A stretch of 64,000 bases of DNA from Ulva prolifera (Eukaryota > Chlorophyta > Ulvophyceae > Ulvales > Ulvaceae). Position numbers and translations under genes: made by a program. Below are positions 36,023-46,524 of this stretch, in pieces. Position 1 is the stretch's first letter, and the number at the start of each line of letters is the position of its first letter. Location: NCBI GenBank assembly GCA_023078555.1, contig CM041202.1, positions 4,460,022-4,524,021 on the forward strand. The letters are read 5' to 3'. The notes beneath the pieces were generated by a model that was given only the letters and a program-made list of their open reading frames with translations, searched no databases and was not told where the DNA came from.

Positions 36023-36125
36023 CCCTGCTCCTTGGGGAGGTCCACAGGCATCAAATGCCCGCGCATGATTCGTGATGGCAGCTATCTGAGTCAGGAAATC
36101 ACGACCTCCTTGCTCACTACGCAAT

Positions 36126-36156
36126 TGTTATAAACGAGAACCTATTATGTGTGCAT
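36126..36156. mobile_element. 31-bp end of a family D LTR
   Basis: The first 31 bases of the plus-strand reading of the family D LTR (starting TGTTATAAACGAGAACC) lie between the gag fragment and the next LINE tail. This is the stub of an LTR whose remainder is gone. Confidence 0.8.
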
Positions 36157-36365
36157 TTCACCCATGGCTTTGATGTGCCGGTGGATGACTTTGTGGGTTG
36201 AGTGCTCTGGTCGTGGGGCGTTTGATGCATTTGTGGTTGGTTGTTGTCTGGGGTTTTTTGCTGTGATGCTTTCTTGTGGTTGCTGGTGTGGCAGCCGGTC
36301 GCTGGGTTGGCATGATGTTGTTTGTTTGCTTTGCCATACAATGGCCAGATATGTGTAACTTAATA
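36157..36365 (+). mobile_element. LINE 3' tail, ~209 bp
   Basis: It starts within the last codons of the LINE ORF (CACCCATGGCTTTGATG) and ends GTGTAACTTAATA. No target duplication is visible; the left side abuts the LTR stub, so the pair may mark a rearrangement. Confidence 0.85.
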
Positions 36366-36922
36366 GCCAGAAGTCCCATGGGAGACTATCAGCCCAACAC
36401 GCCAGCCCGAGCAAATGTACCAACAGCGGCTGGCTGAAGCACGAGCGTCACAACCCATTGCTGGTCACGCAGTGCCTGCAGCCGTGCTGCATCCCAATCC
36501 CCCCGTTCAGGCCCAGGTGTGCTCCCCATTGCTGCAGTTCCTGCCTGCGACTTGCCCGTGGTCAGCCTGCTCCAGGACAACACTGCTGCAGAGGTCGGTG
36601 GTGCAGGTCGCTGCTCTTCAGCCCGTTGTGGTGCAAGCGGAGCCCGGCCAGCCAGATGAAATGTGCCAGCAGCGGTTGGCTGCAGCACGAGCGTCACTGC
36701 CCTTTCGGCCCAAGATATGCTCCCCACTGCTGCTGCCCCTGCATGTGGACGCGCCTGTGGTCAGCCAAGTCACACGCTAGACTGCTGGAGAGGAAATGGT
36801 CACCAGCCTCTGCATCTCAGCGAGGCGGTGCAGCTGCGTTGCAGGTGCGCGACTCTGACGTGGCTGTCCCTGAGTACGATTGCCTGTGCTTGACAGTCGC
36901 TATACTCACAACTATGCCATGT
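36366..36922. other. Unassigned region with a diverged ~245-bp tandem duplication
   Basis: Two diverged copies start near 36401 and 36646; both contain the block AAATGT-CCA-CAGCGG-TGGCTG with changes. The plus-strand frame 36415-36780 translates to a 121-residue peptide with two similar halves (QQRLAEARAS and QQRLAAARAS, then CSPLL in each). I cannot match it to a known protein; it may be a coding repeat or a simple duplicated spacer. Confidence 0.45.
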
Positions 36923-36996
36923 CCGGTCGCTGGGTTGGCTTGATGTTGTCTGTTTTCTTTGCCATACAATGGCCAGATATGTGTAACTTAATAACC
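36923..36996 (+). mobile_element. LINE 3' tail, 74 bp
   Basis: Flanked by CTATGCCATGT (36912-36922 and 36997-37007). Confidence 0.92.
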
Positions 36997-37138
36997 CTAT
37001 GCCATGTAGGGTGCACAGAATATGAAGGGGAGACATGCCACAAAAGCTCAAGGTAAGAAGAGTTCAGCAAGGGTGAACAAAGACACCACAGATGCAGCTC
37101 AAGCTAATCCGCAGCCCCGTGTCTCGCACGGGTACAGG

Positions 37139-38109
37139 TGTTGAGACCTAATGGTCTGGTCTTGGGTAACAGACCTCGGTGGCAGTAAGGAGAAGCAGTG
37201 ATGGGTCAAGATTGCCGCAGCACGAGGGCTGTATAGGCACAAACAGAGCAGAGGTACACTCACACGCAGGGATGCGACGTGCCAGTGCAGAAATGGATGC
37301 CGCCCCAACCAGACTACTGTAAAGCGTGTCTGGTCCCAGCAAGCGCTCGGTATAAATACCGGGGTGTATGCGCCCAGGTCAATCCCCCTGTCAAAGCTGG
37401 CCTCGCCGAATCGTGCCGCATAACTGCCACACTGATCCCAGATCCCGAATAAGCGCGGGAGATCTTAAATTGTGGCTCACAGAGCCTGAGATGAGTGTAA
37501 GCAAGGCTGCGCAAGTAATTCGTGGGCAGCTCTGGGTGGCTGTACAGATATTATCGTGCATGCCAACCCTGGAACCCGCCGGGCGGACCCCGTGTAACGG
37601 CGGTAATGCACACAGTAAGACGTAATATGTGCAGTAAGGATTCGGCTAGCTGCATAAAGCCATAATAAGCCTATGACGGGACACATTGTGCCGGGAGAAG
37701 GCTGTACACAGTGCTGATGCCATGTGCACGTAAGGCTATGGGTATTAAGTTACACATATCTGGCCATTGTATGGCAAAGCAAACAGACAACATCAAGCCA
37801 ACCCAGCGACCGGCCGCCACACCAGCAACCACAAGAAAGCATCACAGCCAAAAACAATGTGCCGGGAGAAGGCTGTACACAGTGCTGATGCCATGTGCAC
37901 GTAAGGCTGGTGGACGCGTGCAGTCACACGTGGCGAGTGCAGGCACGTAAGCCCACTGAGCGTACGTGTGATTACACTGTGTACAACTCGATCGGTAATT
38001 CAAAAGCTATGCGTGTGCGACCGTCCACATGGCTGGACAAGTCGGTACGCATATAAGAAGAGGTGTTAATTGTGCCAGCATGCGCTAGCGTGAGAGATAT
38101 CTCACAACA
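37139..38109 (-). mobile_element. Candidate long LTR (carrying a LINE tail)
   Basis: The block starts TGTTGAGACC, ends CTCACAACA, and is followed by CCTCCCCCCTTAA, which on the minus strand is a purine tract suited to a 3' LTR. It has a TATAAATA box near 37351 and shares about 160 bp with the 1.3-kb solo LTR at 11780-13077. A 98-bp piece of it recurs in reverse at 53942-54039. No target duplication supports the left edge, so the exact span is uncertain. Confidence 0.5.
37738..37857 (-). mobile_element. LINE 3' tail with a 51-bp flanking duplication
   Basis: About 115 bp of tail plus a few extra bases lies between two copies of a 51-bp segment (37687-37737 and 37858-37908; both contain GGCTGTACACAGTGCTGATG). 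All other duplications in the family here are 9-18 bp. Confidence 0.88.
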
Positions 38110-38775
38110 CCTCCCCCCTTAACAGAGGAGCGAAGCTCCGGAAGCGAAGCACGCAAATGGTGGCAGAATACCACATCACAAGCGCAGCGACGCCATGAAC
38201 ACGACAGCGCCCCTGGCGCGAAGCACAGAACGCAAGGCGTAATCACGGCAAGGGCCCACGAGGTGGGGGCGAGACCGGGGCTTTGTAACAAGAGCCGGTG
38301 CCGCGTCTGCCCAGCAAACGGGTTACATAAGGTCCGAGAAGGACATCACCAGATCATCCAGATAATGGCCCAACACACGGCCGTGTGAGTGGGTGACCAG
38401 CTCAATAAATTCATGCAAGCTACGCTCACGGGCGCGGGCGGCAGCAACAGCAGACCGCTCGGCCCGCACAATAGCGACAAGCTTGGCCCTAAATTCATCC
38501 CCGCTAACGCCGGAGGTGGGGGTCTTGGAGACATCATTCATTAACTTCTGAACGTTAACCAGCAACCGCTTAATCTTGGAGCTGGTCAAGGCAGAGCCCT
38601 CCGACGCGGAAGGTAAGGATGCCACTGCATAGCAGCCGTAAGTCAGAGAAGGTGGCAAATCCCACAAAGGTTGCACGTGCGCAGCAGTGTGAACGGCATG
38701 ACGTAATGTGCGGCAACACCGGCTCACATTCACAAGAATATAACCCCATAAGTGCCTATCAAGGATGTAACTGGT
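38110..38775 (-). mobile_element. Internal remnant next to the long LTR
   Basis: A minus-strand open frame ending near 38323 encodes an Ala/Arg/Glu-rich stretch (SAVAAARARERSLHEFIELV) ending in LDDLVMSFSDLM. Its position beside a purine tract and LTR suggests the last coding part of the long-LTR element, but I do not recognise the domain. Confidence 0.3.
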
Positions 38776-38983
38776 TATTAAGTTACACATATCTGGCCAT
38801 TGTATGGCAAAGCAAACAGACAACATCAAGCCAACCCAGCGACCGGCCGCCACACCAGCAACCACAAGAAAGCATCACAGCCAAAAACCCCAGACAACAA
38901 CCAACCACAAATACATCAAACGCCCCACGGCCAGAGCACTCAACCCACAAAGTCATCCACCGGCACATCAAGGCCACCGGCAC
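38776..38983 (-). mobile_element. LINE 3' tail, 208 bp
   Basis: Flanked by ATCAAGGATGTAACTGGT (38758-38775 and 38984-39001), an 18-bp duplication. Confidence 0.92.
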
Positions 38984-39011
38984 ATCAAGGATGTAACTGG
39001 TGCATTCAGGT

Positions 39012-39341
39012 CATAAGTTACACATATCTGGCCATTGTATGGCAAAGCAAACAAACAACATCAAGCCATTCCAGCGACCGGCTGCCACACCAGCAATCAC
39101 AAGAAAGCAACACAGCAAAAAAACCCCAGACAACAACCAACCACAAATGCATCAAACGCCCCACGGCCACAGCACTCAACCCACAAAGTCATCCACCGGC
39201 ACATCAAAGCCACGGGTGAAATGCTTGCCGCACGACCGGGCGACGGCCGTCAGTGTGCGCGCATACATTGTCGCATTGCCCTTCTGCAACACACACGAAA
39301 GCAACCTGCCCTTCTGCAACACACACGAAAGCAACCTGTAC
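39012..39341 (-). mobile_element. LINE 3' tail, 330 bp
   Basis: Flanked by GGTGCATTCAGGT (38999-39011 and 39342-39354). Its left duplication overlaps the right duplication of the previous tail, so the two insertions are back to back. It includes the C-terminal codons of the LINE ORF and a ~30-bp internal tandem duplication around 39279-39338 (CTTCTGCAACACACACGAAA twice). Confidence 0.92.
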
Positions 39342-39354
39342 GGTGCATTCAGGT

Positions 39355-39983
39355 AGTGTAACACGCTCTATGGCGACTAGGTGCTACCATGCCGAGGTTC
39401 CAACCCGGTGAATGACCGTGCCCAGCATGACGAGTGCTGCAGGGATGGCATAAGTGGTTCCGATGTGATCGTGCACATGGACCTAAGACCGAGAAGTATC
39501 GGCGGAGCAGGCAGGATACGGTCAAGAATATCCTGCGTCGGACCCAACTCCTCATGACCGGTAACGCCCAGGTAAGTGCTATATGGATCCAGGCGTCCCC
39601 TTCAATAAATAGCAGGGCACAGCAATGGCCTAGCATAGGCTCGCAGCACAACATGAGCAGAATTGTTGGCTGGAAACTGCTGCAACAAGCGTCGGCTTGG
39701 ACTTACGCAAGCGCGCTGATTCGCGGCGCGTCCTCGGCACTAAGCGCGGTGGCCTCGACATTGTGGCCGGTGCAGTGTCCACGCCACGTGTACTATGCGC
39801 ACGTGTACTACTAAGAGGTGTGCCAGCCGTGCGCGTGCACCGCGCGGGAATTGTGCAATCATCACCTCGCGTTGTTTCGCGGACGCATTTTGAAACAGGT
39901 AATCCGCGACCTTGTCTAAACAATTATCCAACTCACCAACAGGCAACCAGAGGTCGTGTTGACAAGAGTATCCTTTCCACCGG
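39355..39983 (-). mobile_element. Probable gypsy 3' flank or LTR remnant
   Basis: Non-coding sequence with an AATAAATAGC box near 39605. It continues on the far side of the family A insertion (39984-44666) into a gypsy integrase at 44745-45190, so it probably is part of the same minus-strand gypsy fossil, perhaps its 3' LTR. LTR edges are not defined. Confidence 0.35.
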
Positions 39984-40292
39984 TGTTGAGAGAAGTGTGT
40001 TTAGCCTAGTGCTGAGCGCCCGCTGAGTAGACATGCTGACTCGCGCTGACTCGCGCTGACTCGTGCTGAGTCAATGTAGCGGCTAATGCATATCATGCAG
40101 CAACAGTGTGCTAGTGGTCATGACTGTGGGATATTGATCTGCATATAGTGTAGCTGTAGTTAGTGAGCATCACAGAGTGCTTGCTAACGACCCACATGTC
40201 GTGACAGGTGTGACCTCAAACTCATTGCATAAATATGTCGCCCTCTCTCATGTAAACACAGAGTGCTTGCTAACGACCCACATGTCGTGACA
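39984..40292 (+). repeat. 5' LTR of family A copy 1
   Basis: 309 bp, TGTTGAGAGAAG to CATGTCGTGACA. It contains an array of GCTGACTCGCG-type units (one more here than in the 3' LTR) and two copies of a ~36-bp segment (ACAGAGTGCTTGCTAACGAC and following), the second forming the LTR terminus. Confidence 0.93.
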
Positions 40293-40305
40293 GGTTATGG
40301 GCCCA
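40293..40305 (+). promoter_or_regulatory. Primer-binding site pairing with the anticodon arm of initiator tRNA-Met
   Basis: GGTTATGGGCCCA is the reverse complement of TGGGCCCATAACC, the anticodon stem-loop sequence of eukaryotic initiator tRNA-Met. Drosophila copia is known to prime from a cleaved tRNA-Met half in this way. It lies directly after the 5' LTR of family A copy 1. Confidence 0.75.
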
Positions 40306-40327
40306 CTGCGTTTTTCAAAGATCTGAA

Positions 40328-42600
40328 ATGAATCTTAAAGATGTCAAGCTTGGCATTGAGCTCACTCAAGCCAATGCTGTCCAATGGTTTCAGCGGATGG
40401 AAATCCTGCTTAGAAGCCTTGAATGCTGGACCGCCGTTGCCAATGATGCTGGTGACGTTGCTCATAAAAACGCAGCTCGACTTGCACTTGCATGCAATGT
40501 CGGAGATGATTTAATACATCAAGTCAGCCCCACAGCATCTCCCAAAGACATATGGGACGTGCTGAAGAAGCAGTTCTCCGGTGTCAGTTCGGCTCGGAAG
40601 ATAGCCTTATCTCGAGCTCAAGCCAGCTTCAGGAAAAATGCTGATGAGTCACTCGACACCTTCATCACCAGAGCAGAGCATTTACGTGCTGAATTGATCT
40701 CAGCACAAATGCACAAGGAAGACGAGTTTGTTCTCACGTTTCTAGCTGCTCTTGATGAATCTGACTTCTCATCATGGGCTCAAGCCACATCGGCTCGGCC
40801 CACTCTGCCCTCATTTGATGACGTGACTGAGAATCTCAGAGGCACCTTCTATCAGAAGCTGCATGACACGTCATCATCATCCCGGTCCGGAGCTTATCAG
40901 ATAAGCTCAGATCAGAGACCTCAATGTGAGTATTGCCACAGACCAGGCCATCAGATTCTCCAGTGCTTCAAACTGAAGAATGATCAGCTTTCCTATGAGA
41001 ATGATCCCAATGCTGGCCGAGGCGCAGGCCGTGGTAGAGGCCGTGGCAGAGGCCGTGGCCGAGGCCGTGGCCGTGGATATCGTGGCAGTGGCAGAGGTTC
41101 TGGTGCCAATGCTAATCAAGCATCTGGCCCTCCAAGCACCAGCGCATTTGTTTGCATTGCAAATGCTGCGTCCTCACAAGAGTCCACATGGCTCTTTGAT
41201 TCAGCAGCTACCGATCACATGGTGAATCGAGCTGAGTATCTGCATGACATTACTGCCATGCAATCAACATGTACTGTAGCCAACAACCAGACCGAGGAAG
41301 TTTCAGCCGTTGGCACAGTCAAGCTGACCAATCATTGCGGTGAAGAGGTCGAGCTGAAGAATGTGCTGCTTGTTCCGAAGCTGCAAGACAATCTGATATC
41401 TCTCAGCCGTGCTGATGAAGCAGGGCTCTCGTACACAGGCGAGAACGACAAGATTATTCTTTGCAATGGCTCCAAGCAGGTCTTGAGAGGCGACAAAGTC
41501 AATCGTCTCTACTGTGTACAGTGTGAGCCGATCATCTCAGATCAGGTGATACAGGCTGCTGCTGCATCCTATGTGAATGATGCCATCATATGGCATCGCA
41601 GATTCGGTCATGCAGGCCACAGCACCTTGGCAAAGATGTCCCGAGGAGAGACTGTGCAAGGCCTGCCCCCAGCTCGTGTGTTTGATGAACAGCTCAAGTC
41701 AACAGCTGTGTGCACCCCGTGTGCAATAGGGAGGATGAAGAGAGAATCATTTCCCGCAACACACCGCAGAGCATCTGCCAAGCTGGAGCGTCTGCACACT
41801 GATATCGCAGGACCATTTGAAACATCCGCAGGTGGTGCCAATTACTACCTGATGGTCGTTGATGACTTCAGTGGCTATAAAGTCATCGTCCCGATTGCCA
41901 GAAAATCTGATGCAGCAGATGCACTGATGAATCTCATTCCGAAACTTGAGAAGAAGTACAATGCCACAGTTCGTGCCGTGCGCTTTGATCGCGACACAGT
42001 GTTTCTGTCCAACAAAGTGCAGTCCTTCCTCAATGACAGGCACATTGAGTCACAAGAAACATCAGGCTACAGCCCAGCTGAGAATGGGCATGCAGAGCGA
42101 GGCATCGGCTCTTGCTCAGTTTTGCGTGACTCTCTGATGGCAGATGCAGGCTTAAAGAAGAAGTATTGGGCAGAGGCAGCAATGCATGCCGTGTACCTGT
42201 CCAACATCATGTCCAGTGAAGGTGAGCCATCATCATGGCAGCTCCTGAAAGGCACCAAGCCTGATATCAGCAATTTGCACATCTGGGGCTGCACGTGCTT
42301 CGTGCGAGTCCCATCCGAGAAGCGCAAGAAAGGTCAACTCCCAGCCAAAGCAGTCGTGGGTAAGCATCTTGGCTATGCTCAGCCAAATTTCAAAGCATTC
42401 AGAATCCTGCTTCCTGATGGCAAGGTCCAGATCTCCAGAGATGTGAGGTTTGATGAGTCGGCAGCACCAGCAAGCGATGATCGCTTCGACATGTTGTCAG
42501 ATGTCATGGACGCAGCAGCGCCGCCACAAGCGCCACCGCAAGCGCCACCACAAGCAGCATCGCAATCACAGCCTCAGATTCAGCAGCAATTGCAGCAGCA
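40328..42600 (+). mobile_element. Family A gag-protease-integrase frame
   Basis: A frame of about 757 residues in the expected order: a UBN2-type gag (from MNLKDVKLGIELTQANAVQW, about residues 1-190), the zinc knuckle CEYCHRPGHQILQC (about 199), an RG-rich stretch of about 30 residues, a protease motif WLFDSAATDHMVN (about 290), pre-integrase HRRFGHAGHSTLAKM with CTPCAIGRMK (about 420-475), and the integrase core HTDIAGPFETSAGGANYYLM to YSPAENGHAERGIGS (about 490-600). It closes with a Gln/Pro-rich linker. Confidence 0.92.
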
Positions 42601-44367
42601 AATTGCTTGGAACACTTCCAAACAATGCTACCTATGCCGCACTTCACAATGAAGCCTGTCGTTGATTTCCTTGTATACACACAACCAGCCCAATCAGAAT
42701 CACAGAAACCATGCAATACACATTCAGGGCCTCCTAGTCTCAAGCTGTAGGAAGCAGTGCCATGCAGGTATAGCAGCACATCTTTCAGCCTAGCAAAGTT
42801 GCTGCATGTTGGCTGAGCAGTAAATCTGGCCAGGTAGGAGACAGCGAACGCAACATCTGGCCTGGTGTGGTTGGCAATGTGGAGAAGAGCTCCCACAATA
42901 GACTTGTACTGCGAAATGGCGGTTGGATCTGTGATTGTTTGACCTGATGGGTCTTTATATACATTGACGATCATTGGGATTGACACTGGCCATGCATCTT
43001 GAAGGTTGTGCTCATCAATCAGCTTTTCAATGTGGCGTTGCTGCTTTAAGTAGACGAGCTTCTGTTGGCGATTTCGTTGAATTGACATTTGCAGGAAGAA
43101 CTTTGACTCACCCAGATCTTTCCCAGGGAATTTGAGCAAGATTGCTTGCTTGATCTTCTGAACGCTGCTCAATTTCTTGGCAGCAATCTGAATGTCGTCC
43201 ACATAACAAAGGAGGAGGACAAAGCCGAGTTGCTCAGAGAACAACATGAACAATGCACCATCGCTCTTGTTCTGGACAAATCCCTGGAAGACAATGTGGG
43301 CTGAAAGCAGCTTGTTCCACACACGTGGAGCCTGCTTGAGGCCATACAGACTCTTGTTCAAGAGACAAGCACGGCCTGTGTTATCATCATATCCCGTTGG
43401 CTGTTGCATGAATATCTGCTCTTCTAGATCGCCCTGGATGAAGGCATTTTTAATATCAATGGCATGGCACTCAAGATCGAAGCTCGCCACGATAGAGAAG
43501 AACAGGCGGACTGTGCTTGCACGCACAACTGGAGAAAAGACTGCATTGTAGTCTACTCCAGGTCTTTGAAAGAAGCCTTTGATCACAAGGCGCGCTTTGT
43601 AGCGCTCAATTGAACCATCTGCGTTCAACTTCCTCTTGAACACCCATTTGGATGGAATGGCCTTTTTGTCACGTGGCACTGCCATGAGTTCCCATGCATT
43701 CATTGACACGAGAGAATTGTACTCCTCATCAGCTGCAACTTGCCAAAACGGCGCTTCAGGTCCAGCAAGTGCTGCTTCAATGGTCAAGGGCTCAGGAGCG
43801 AGCCCTACAGCCGAAAATTCACATGGGCGTTGCGTGGGAGACCGTGCATGAATTGCCAATAAGGATCCTGAGGTGGCTGTCGTTTGCGCGGAGGATTGCG
43901 CCGTGGCATGACGGGTTGCACGGCGGACTCTTCAGAAGGTTCCTCTTCTGGAGCTGGATCCTCAGGCGCTTGCTCTTGTTCATCATAGAGCGGATTTGTC
44001 GACATGAGTGGCTGCACATGCGCCGGCGGCAGAAGCAGAATACATAGCAGCTGGAGAGATTGCAAAAGAAGTACAGTATCTGTACGACATGGCTCCTCAA
44101 GTGGGCCTTCCTCCTGCTTGTATACCAATAGGGATTGACAACAGGGCAGCGAAGAGTTTAATTGAAGATCCACTTTCAGCTGCCCGGACTAAGCACATAG
44201 AAATTGTTTTTCATCATGTGAGAGAGAAGGTGAAGCGACAGCAGATGAGATTCATACCAGTTCCAACAGCTGACAATCCAGCTGATGTTTTAACGAAGCC
44301 ACTGTCGCAACAGATGTTTGAGAAGCATCGTCAGCCGCTTGGCGTTGTGCCCTAGACTATGGGGGCG

Positions 44368-44666
44368 TGTTGAGAGAAGTGTGTTTAGCCTAGTGCTGAG
44401 CGCCCGCTGAGTAGACATGCTGACTCGCGCTGACTCGTGCTGAGTCAATGTAGCGGCTAATGCATATCATGCAGCAACAGTGTGCTAGTGGTCATGACTG
44501 TGGGATATTGATCTGCATATAGTGTAGCTGTAGTTAGTGAGCATCACAGAGTGCTTGCTAACGACCCACATGTCGTGACAGGTGTGACCTCAAACTCATT
44601 GCATAAATATGTCGCCCTCTCTCATGTAAACACAGAGTGCTTGCTAACGACCCACATGTCGTGACA
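44368..44666 (+). repeat. 3' LTR of family A copy 1
   Basis: 299 bp. Same as the 5' LTR apart from the shorter GCTGACTCGCG array. The right target duplication ACCGG follows. Confidence 0.93.
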
Positions 44667-44671
44667 ACCGG

Positions 44672-45193
44672 ACAAGATAATGCGGACCTTTAAGGGGCCC
44701 CGTGTCATGTGATTGTGCCGTCGGCGTGTGCGTGCGCCTATAATCTAAGACGGCCTCGACTTCGAAGACATTGTCAGCGTCCGTATCTGGGCCCGTCGCA
44801 GGGGAGGTGCTACACTCATGAAAATGAGCATCAACATAAGGCACGAGAAATGGAATACATCATGAATCCTTAGTTCTCGCAATGTAGCAGGTAGTTGCAG
44901 CCGCGCAGCCCTTGTCCCAATCAAGGCCAAGATGCGACAAGGGCCAGCCCACCTGGCAGTGAATTTGCGTCTAAGCGCCGGGTGATGCAACGCAAGCTTG
45001 GACAATGACAGCAGCACATCTTTACCTACTTGGAAGTGTTGTGAGTGCTCATTGTGAACTGTGGAAGACCACATGCTTTGTTTGGCCTCTGAGAGTGCTT
45101 GCTTGGCCAAATGATAATACATTCTGTGCAAAATAGATGTCTGCACACGACGTGTTTGTGGCAAGCCAAATGCTAACGCGGTAGGTGACCTCG
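44672..45193 (-). mobile_element. Ty3/gypsy integrase C-terminal fossil
   Basis: The minus strand reads HHPALRRKFTARWAGPCRIL and LPATLRELRIHDVFHFSCL, the GPY/F-like C-terminal module of gypsy integrases, preceded by FQVGKDVLLSLSKL. It is the integrase end of a minus-strand gypsy element split by the family A insertion and truncated on the right by a LINE tail. Confidence 0.8.
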
Positions 45194-45426
45194 TAAGTTA
45201 CACATATCTGGCCATTGTATGGCAAAGCAAACAAACAAGATCAAGCCAAACCAGCGACCGGCTGCCACACCAGCAACCACAAGAAAGCATCACAGCAAAA
45301 AAACCCCAGACAACAACCAACCACAAATGCATCAAACGCCCCACGACCAGAGCACTCAACCCACAAAGTCATCCACCGGCACATCAAAGCCATGGGTGAA
45401 ATGCTTGCCGCACGACCGGGCGACGG
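45194..45426 (-). mobile_element. LINE 3' tail, 233 bp
   Basis: Includes the final ORF codons and the 3' region, ending GTAACTTAC on the minus strand. No clear target duplication; at most the short TCGTAAG recurs at the right side. Confidence 0.88.
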
Positions 45427-46205
45427 AGTGGGCGTCGTAAGAAGGACAAACCCTACTTCCATATTATCCATGCTGGTCATTCGAAATTCACAAGTGAGTC
45501 TAGTCTGGTAATATTGATAACCGCTGGTTGCTCACCATTGTGCACACATGGTATTTCTGGTGCCCGGGGACGGGAGCGCCGGAAGTGAATTGCAATAAGT
45601 TGCGTGCCTCATCCACCCGTGTCTGCGTGTGTTGTCTTAGGAACGGTATAAAGGTGGAAGACTCAAAGATACGAGCGGGCACTACCACCGTGATTTTGTG
45701 CTGATGCATATCAATGGTGTGTATGTGCCGAATGGCCACTTGCGCTTCGGCAGTGCAAGGCAGTGTAACCACAATGTTCTCATTGAGTTTGTGCAGGTCA
45801 AATAACGATGCCGAGCCTGACATGAAGGACGAATCAAAACAAGTTGCATGTGGTGGAGATAAATGAGGTGCCAGTACATGTGGCGCTGCCGCCCATTGTG
45901 GTCGTGATGTGTTGAATAACCTGGCGCTCAGAAAGCTGTCGACAATTCGAACGCGCATGCAAAACGTCACTCTGAAACTTGTGCCACCGCAGCTCTGACA
46001 AAGGGTCACCGCGTAGAGCGGCGGCTGTGGGCATTTTAATGGCTGAAAACGTATACTGTGCGCTACGAAACCAATTGTGAGACTGATCGTCTGCAAAATT
46101 TGGGTTGCATTCTGGCAGAGATGATGTAATGGGTAAGACGGTCTGCACCTGCGCTGCGACGCTGGCCGAGCAATCTCGGTACTGAAGCGCCTCAGCCTTG
46201 GTAAT
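45427..46205 (-). other. Unassigned open region, possibly gypsy-derived
   Basis: Minus-strand frames at 45500-46096 and 45834-46235 (the latter ending in LTR sequence) are moderately long but show no motif I recognise. Context (gypsy integrase to the left, minus strand) suggests an upstream gypsy region, but I cannot support a domain. Confidence 0.25.
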
Positions 46206-46504
46206 TGTCACGACATGTGGGTCGTTAGCAAGCACTCTGTGTTTACATGAGAGAGGGCGACATATTTATGCAATGAGTTTGAGGTAACACCTGTCACGAC
46301 ATGTGGGTCGTTAGCAAGCACTCTGTGATGCTCACTAACTACAGCTACACTATATGCAGATCAATATCCCACAGTCATGACCACTAGCACACTGTTGCTG
46401 CATGATATGCATTAGCCGCTACATTGACTCAGCACGAGTCAGCGCGAGTCAGCATGTCTACTCAGCGGGCGCTCAGCACTAGGCTAAACACACTTCTCTC
46501 AACA
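46206..46504 (-). repeat. 3' LTR of family A copy 2
   Basis: 299 bp, reading TGTCACGACATG to TCTCAACA on the plus strand, followed by CGCCCCCATAG, the minus-strand purine tract. Confidence 0.92.
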
Positions 46505-46524
46505 CGCCCCCATAGTCTAGGGCA

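Larger units (their letters stand above)
34430..36125 (-). mobile_element. Copia fossil, family D-like gag-protease region
   Basis: The minus strand encodes a zinc knuckle of the type CKKTCHLQKDC, an RG-rich patch (GRGRGRGRGRG), a protease motif FLIDSGSQAHVIRHPE and the following ILSTEVLKHENIFL, all matching the family D gag-protease. The leftmost part (34430-34700) is pre-integrase sequence. It is interrupted by a family C solo LTR (35286-35792) and a LINE tail (35872-36022). Older than the family D element at 21-28 kb, it has several breaks and no polymerase part. Confidence 0.82.
39984..44666 (+). mobile_element. Ty1/copia element, family A, copy 1 (target duplication ACCGG), internally rearranged
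   Basis: LTRs lie at 39984-40292 and 44368-44666; ACCGG flanks the whole (39979-39983 and 44667-44671). A primer site GGTTATGGGCCCA adjoins the 5' LTR and a GGGGGCG purine tract adjoins the 3' LTR. Gag to integrase reads in the plus direction (40328-42600), RNase H at the right end likewise (about 44030-44355), while part of the polymerase block between them lies in reverse orientation. The long frames show it is young, but it is not functional as it stands. Confidence 0.92.

Noticed and set aside
38776-38983. The abundant 'taagttacacatatctggcc' repeat as a MITE or independent SINE
   Set aside because: It has no inverted repeats or Pol III boxes, has variable 5' ends, and is identical to the 3' end of the LINE copies at 48.8-49.0 and 53.6-53.8 kb.
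40900-41120. The RG-rich stretch as a host RNA-binding (GAR) protein
   Set aside because: It lies between the zinc knuckle and protease of the family A gag-pol frame and is part of the nucleocapsid.
45500-46096. A 198-residue minus-strand frame as a gypsy polymerase part
   Set aside because: No protease, RT or RNase H motif could be found; left unassigned.
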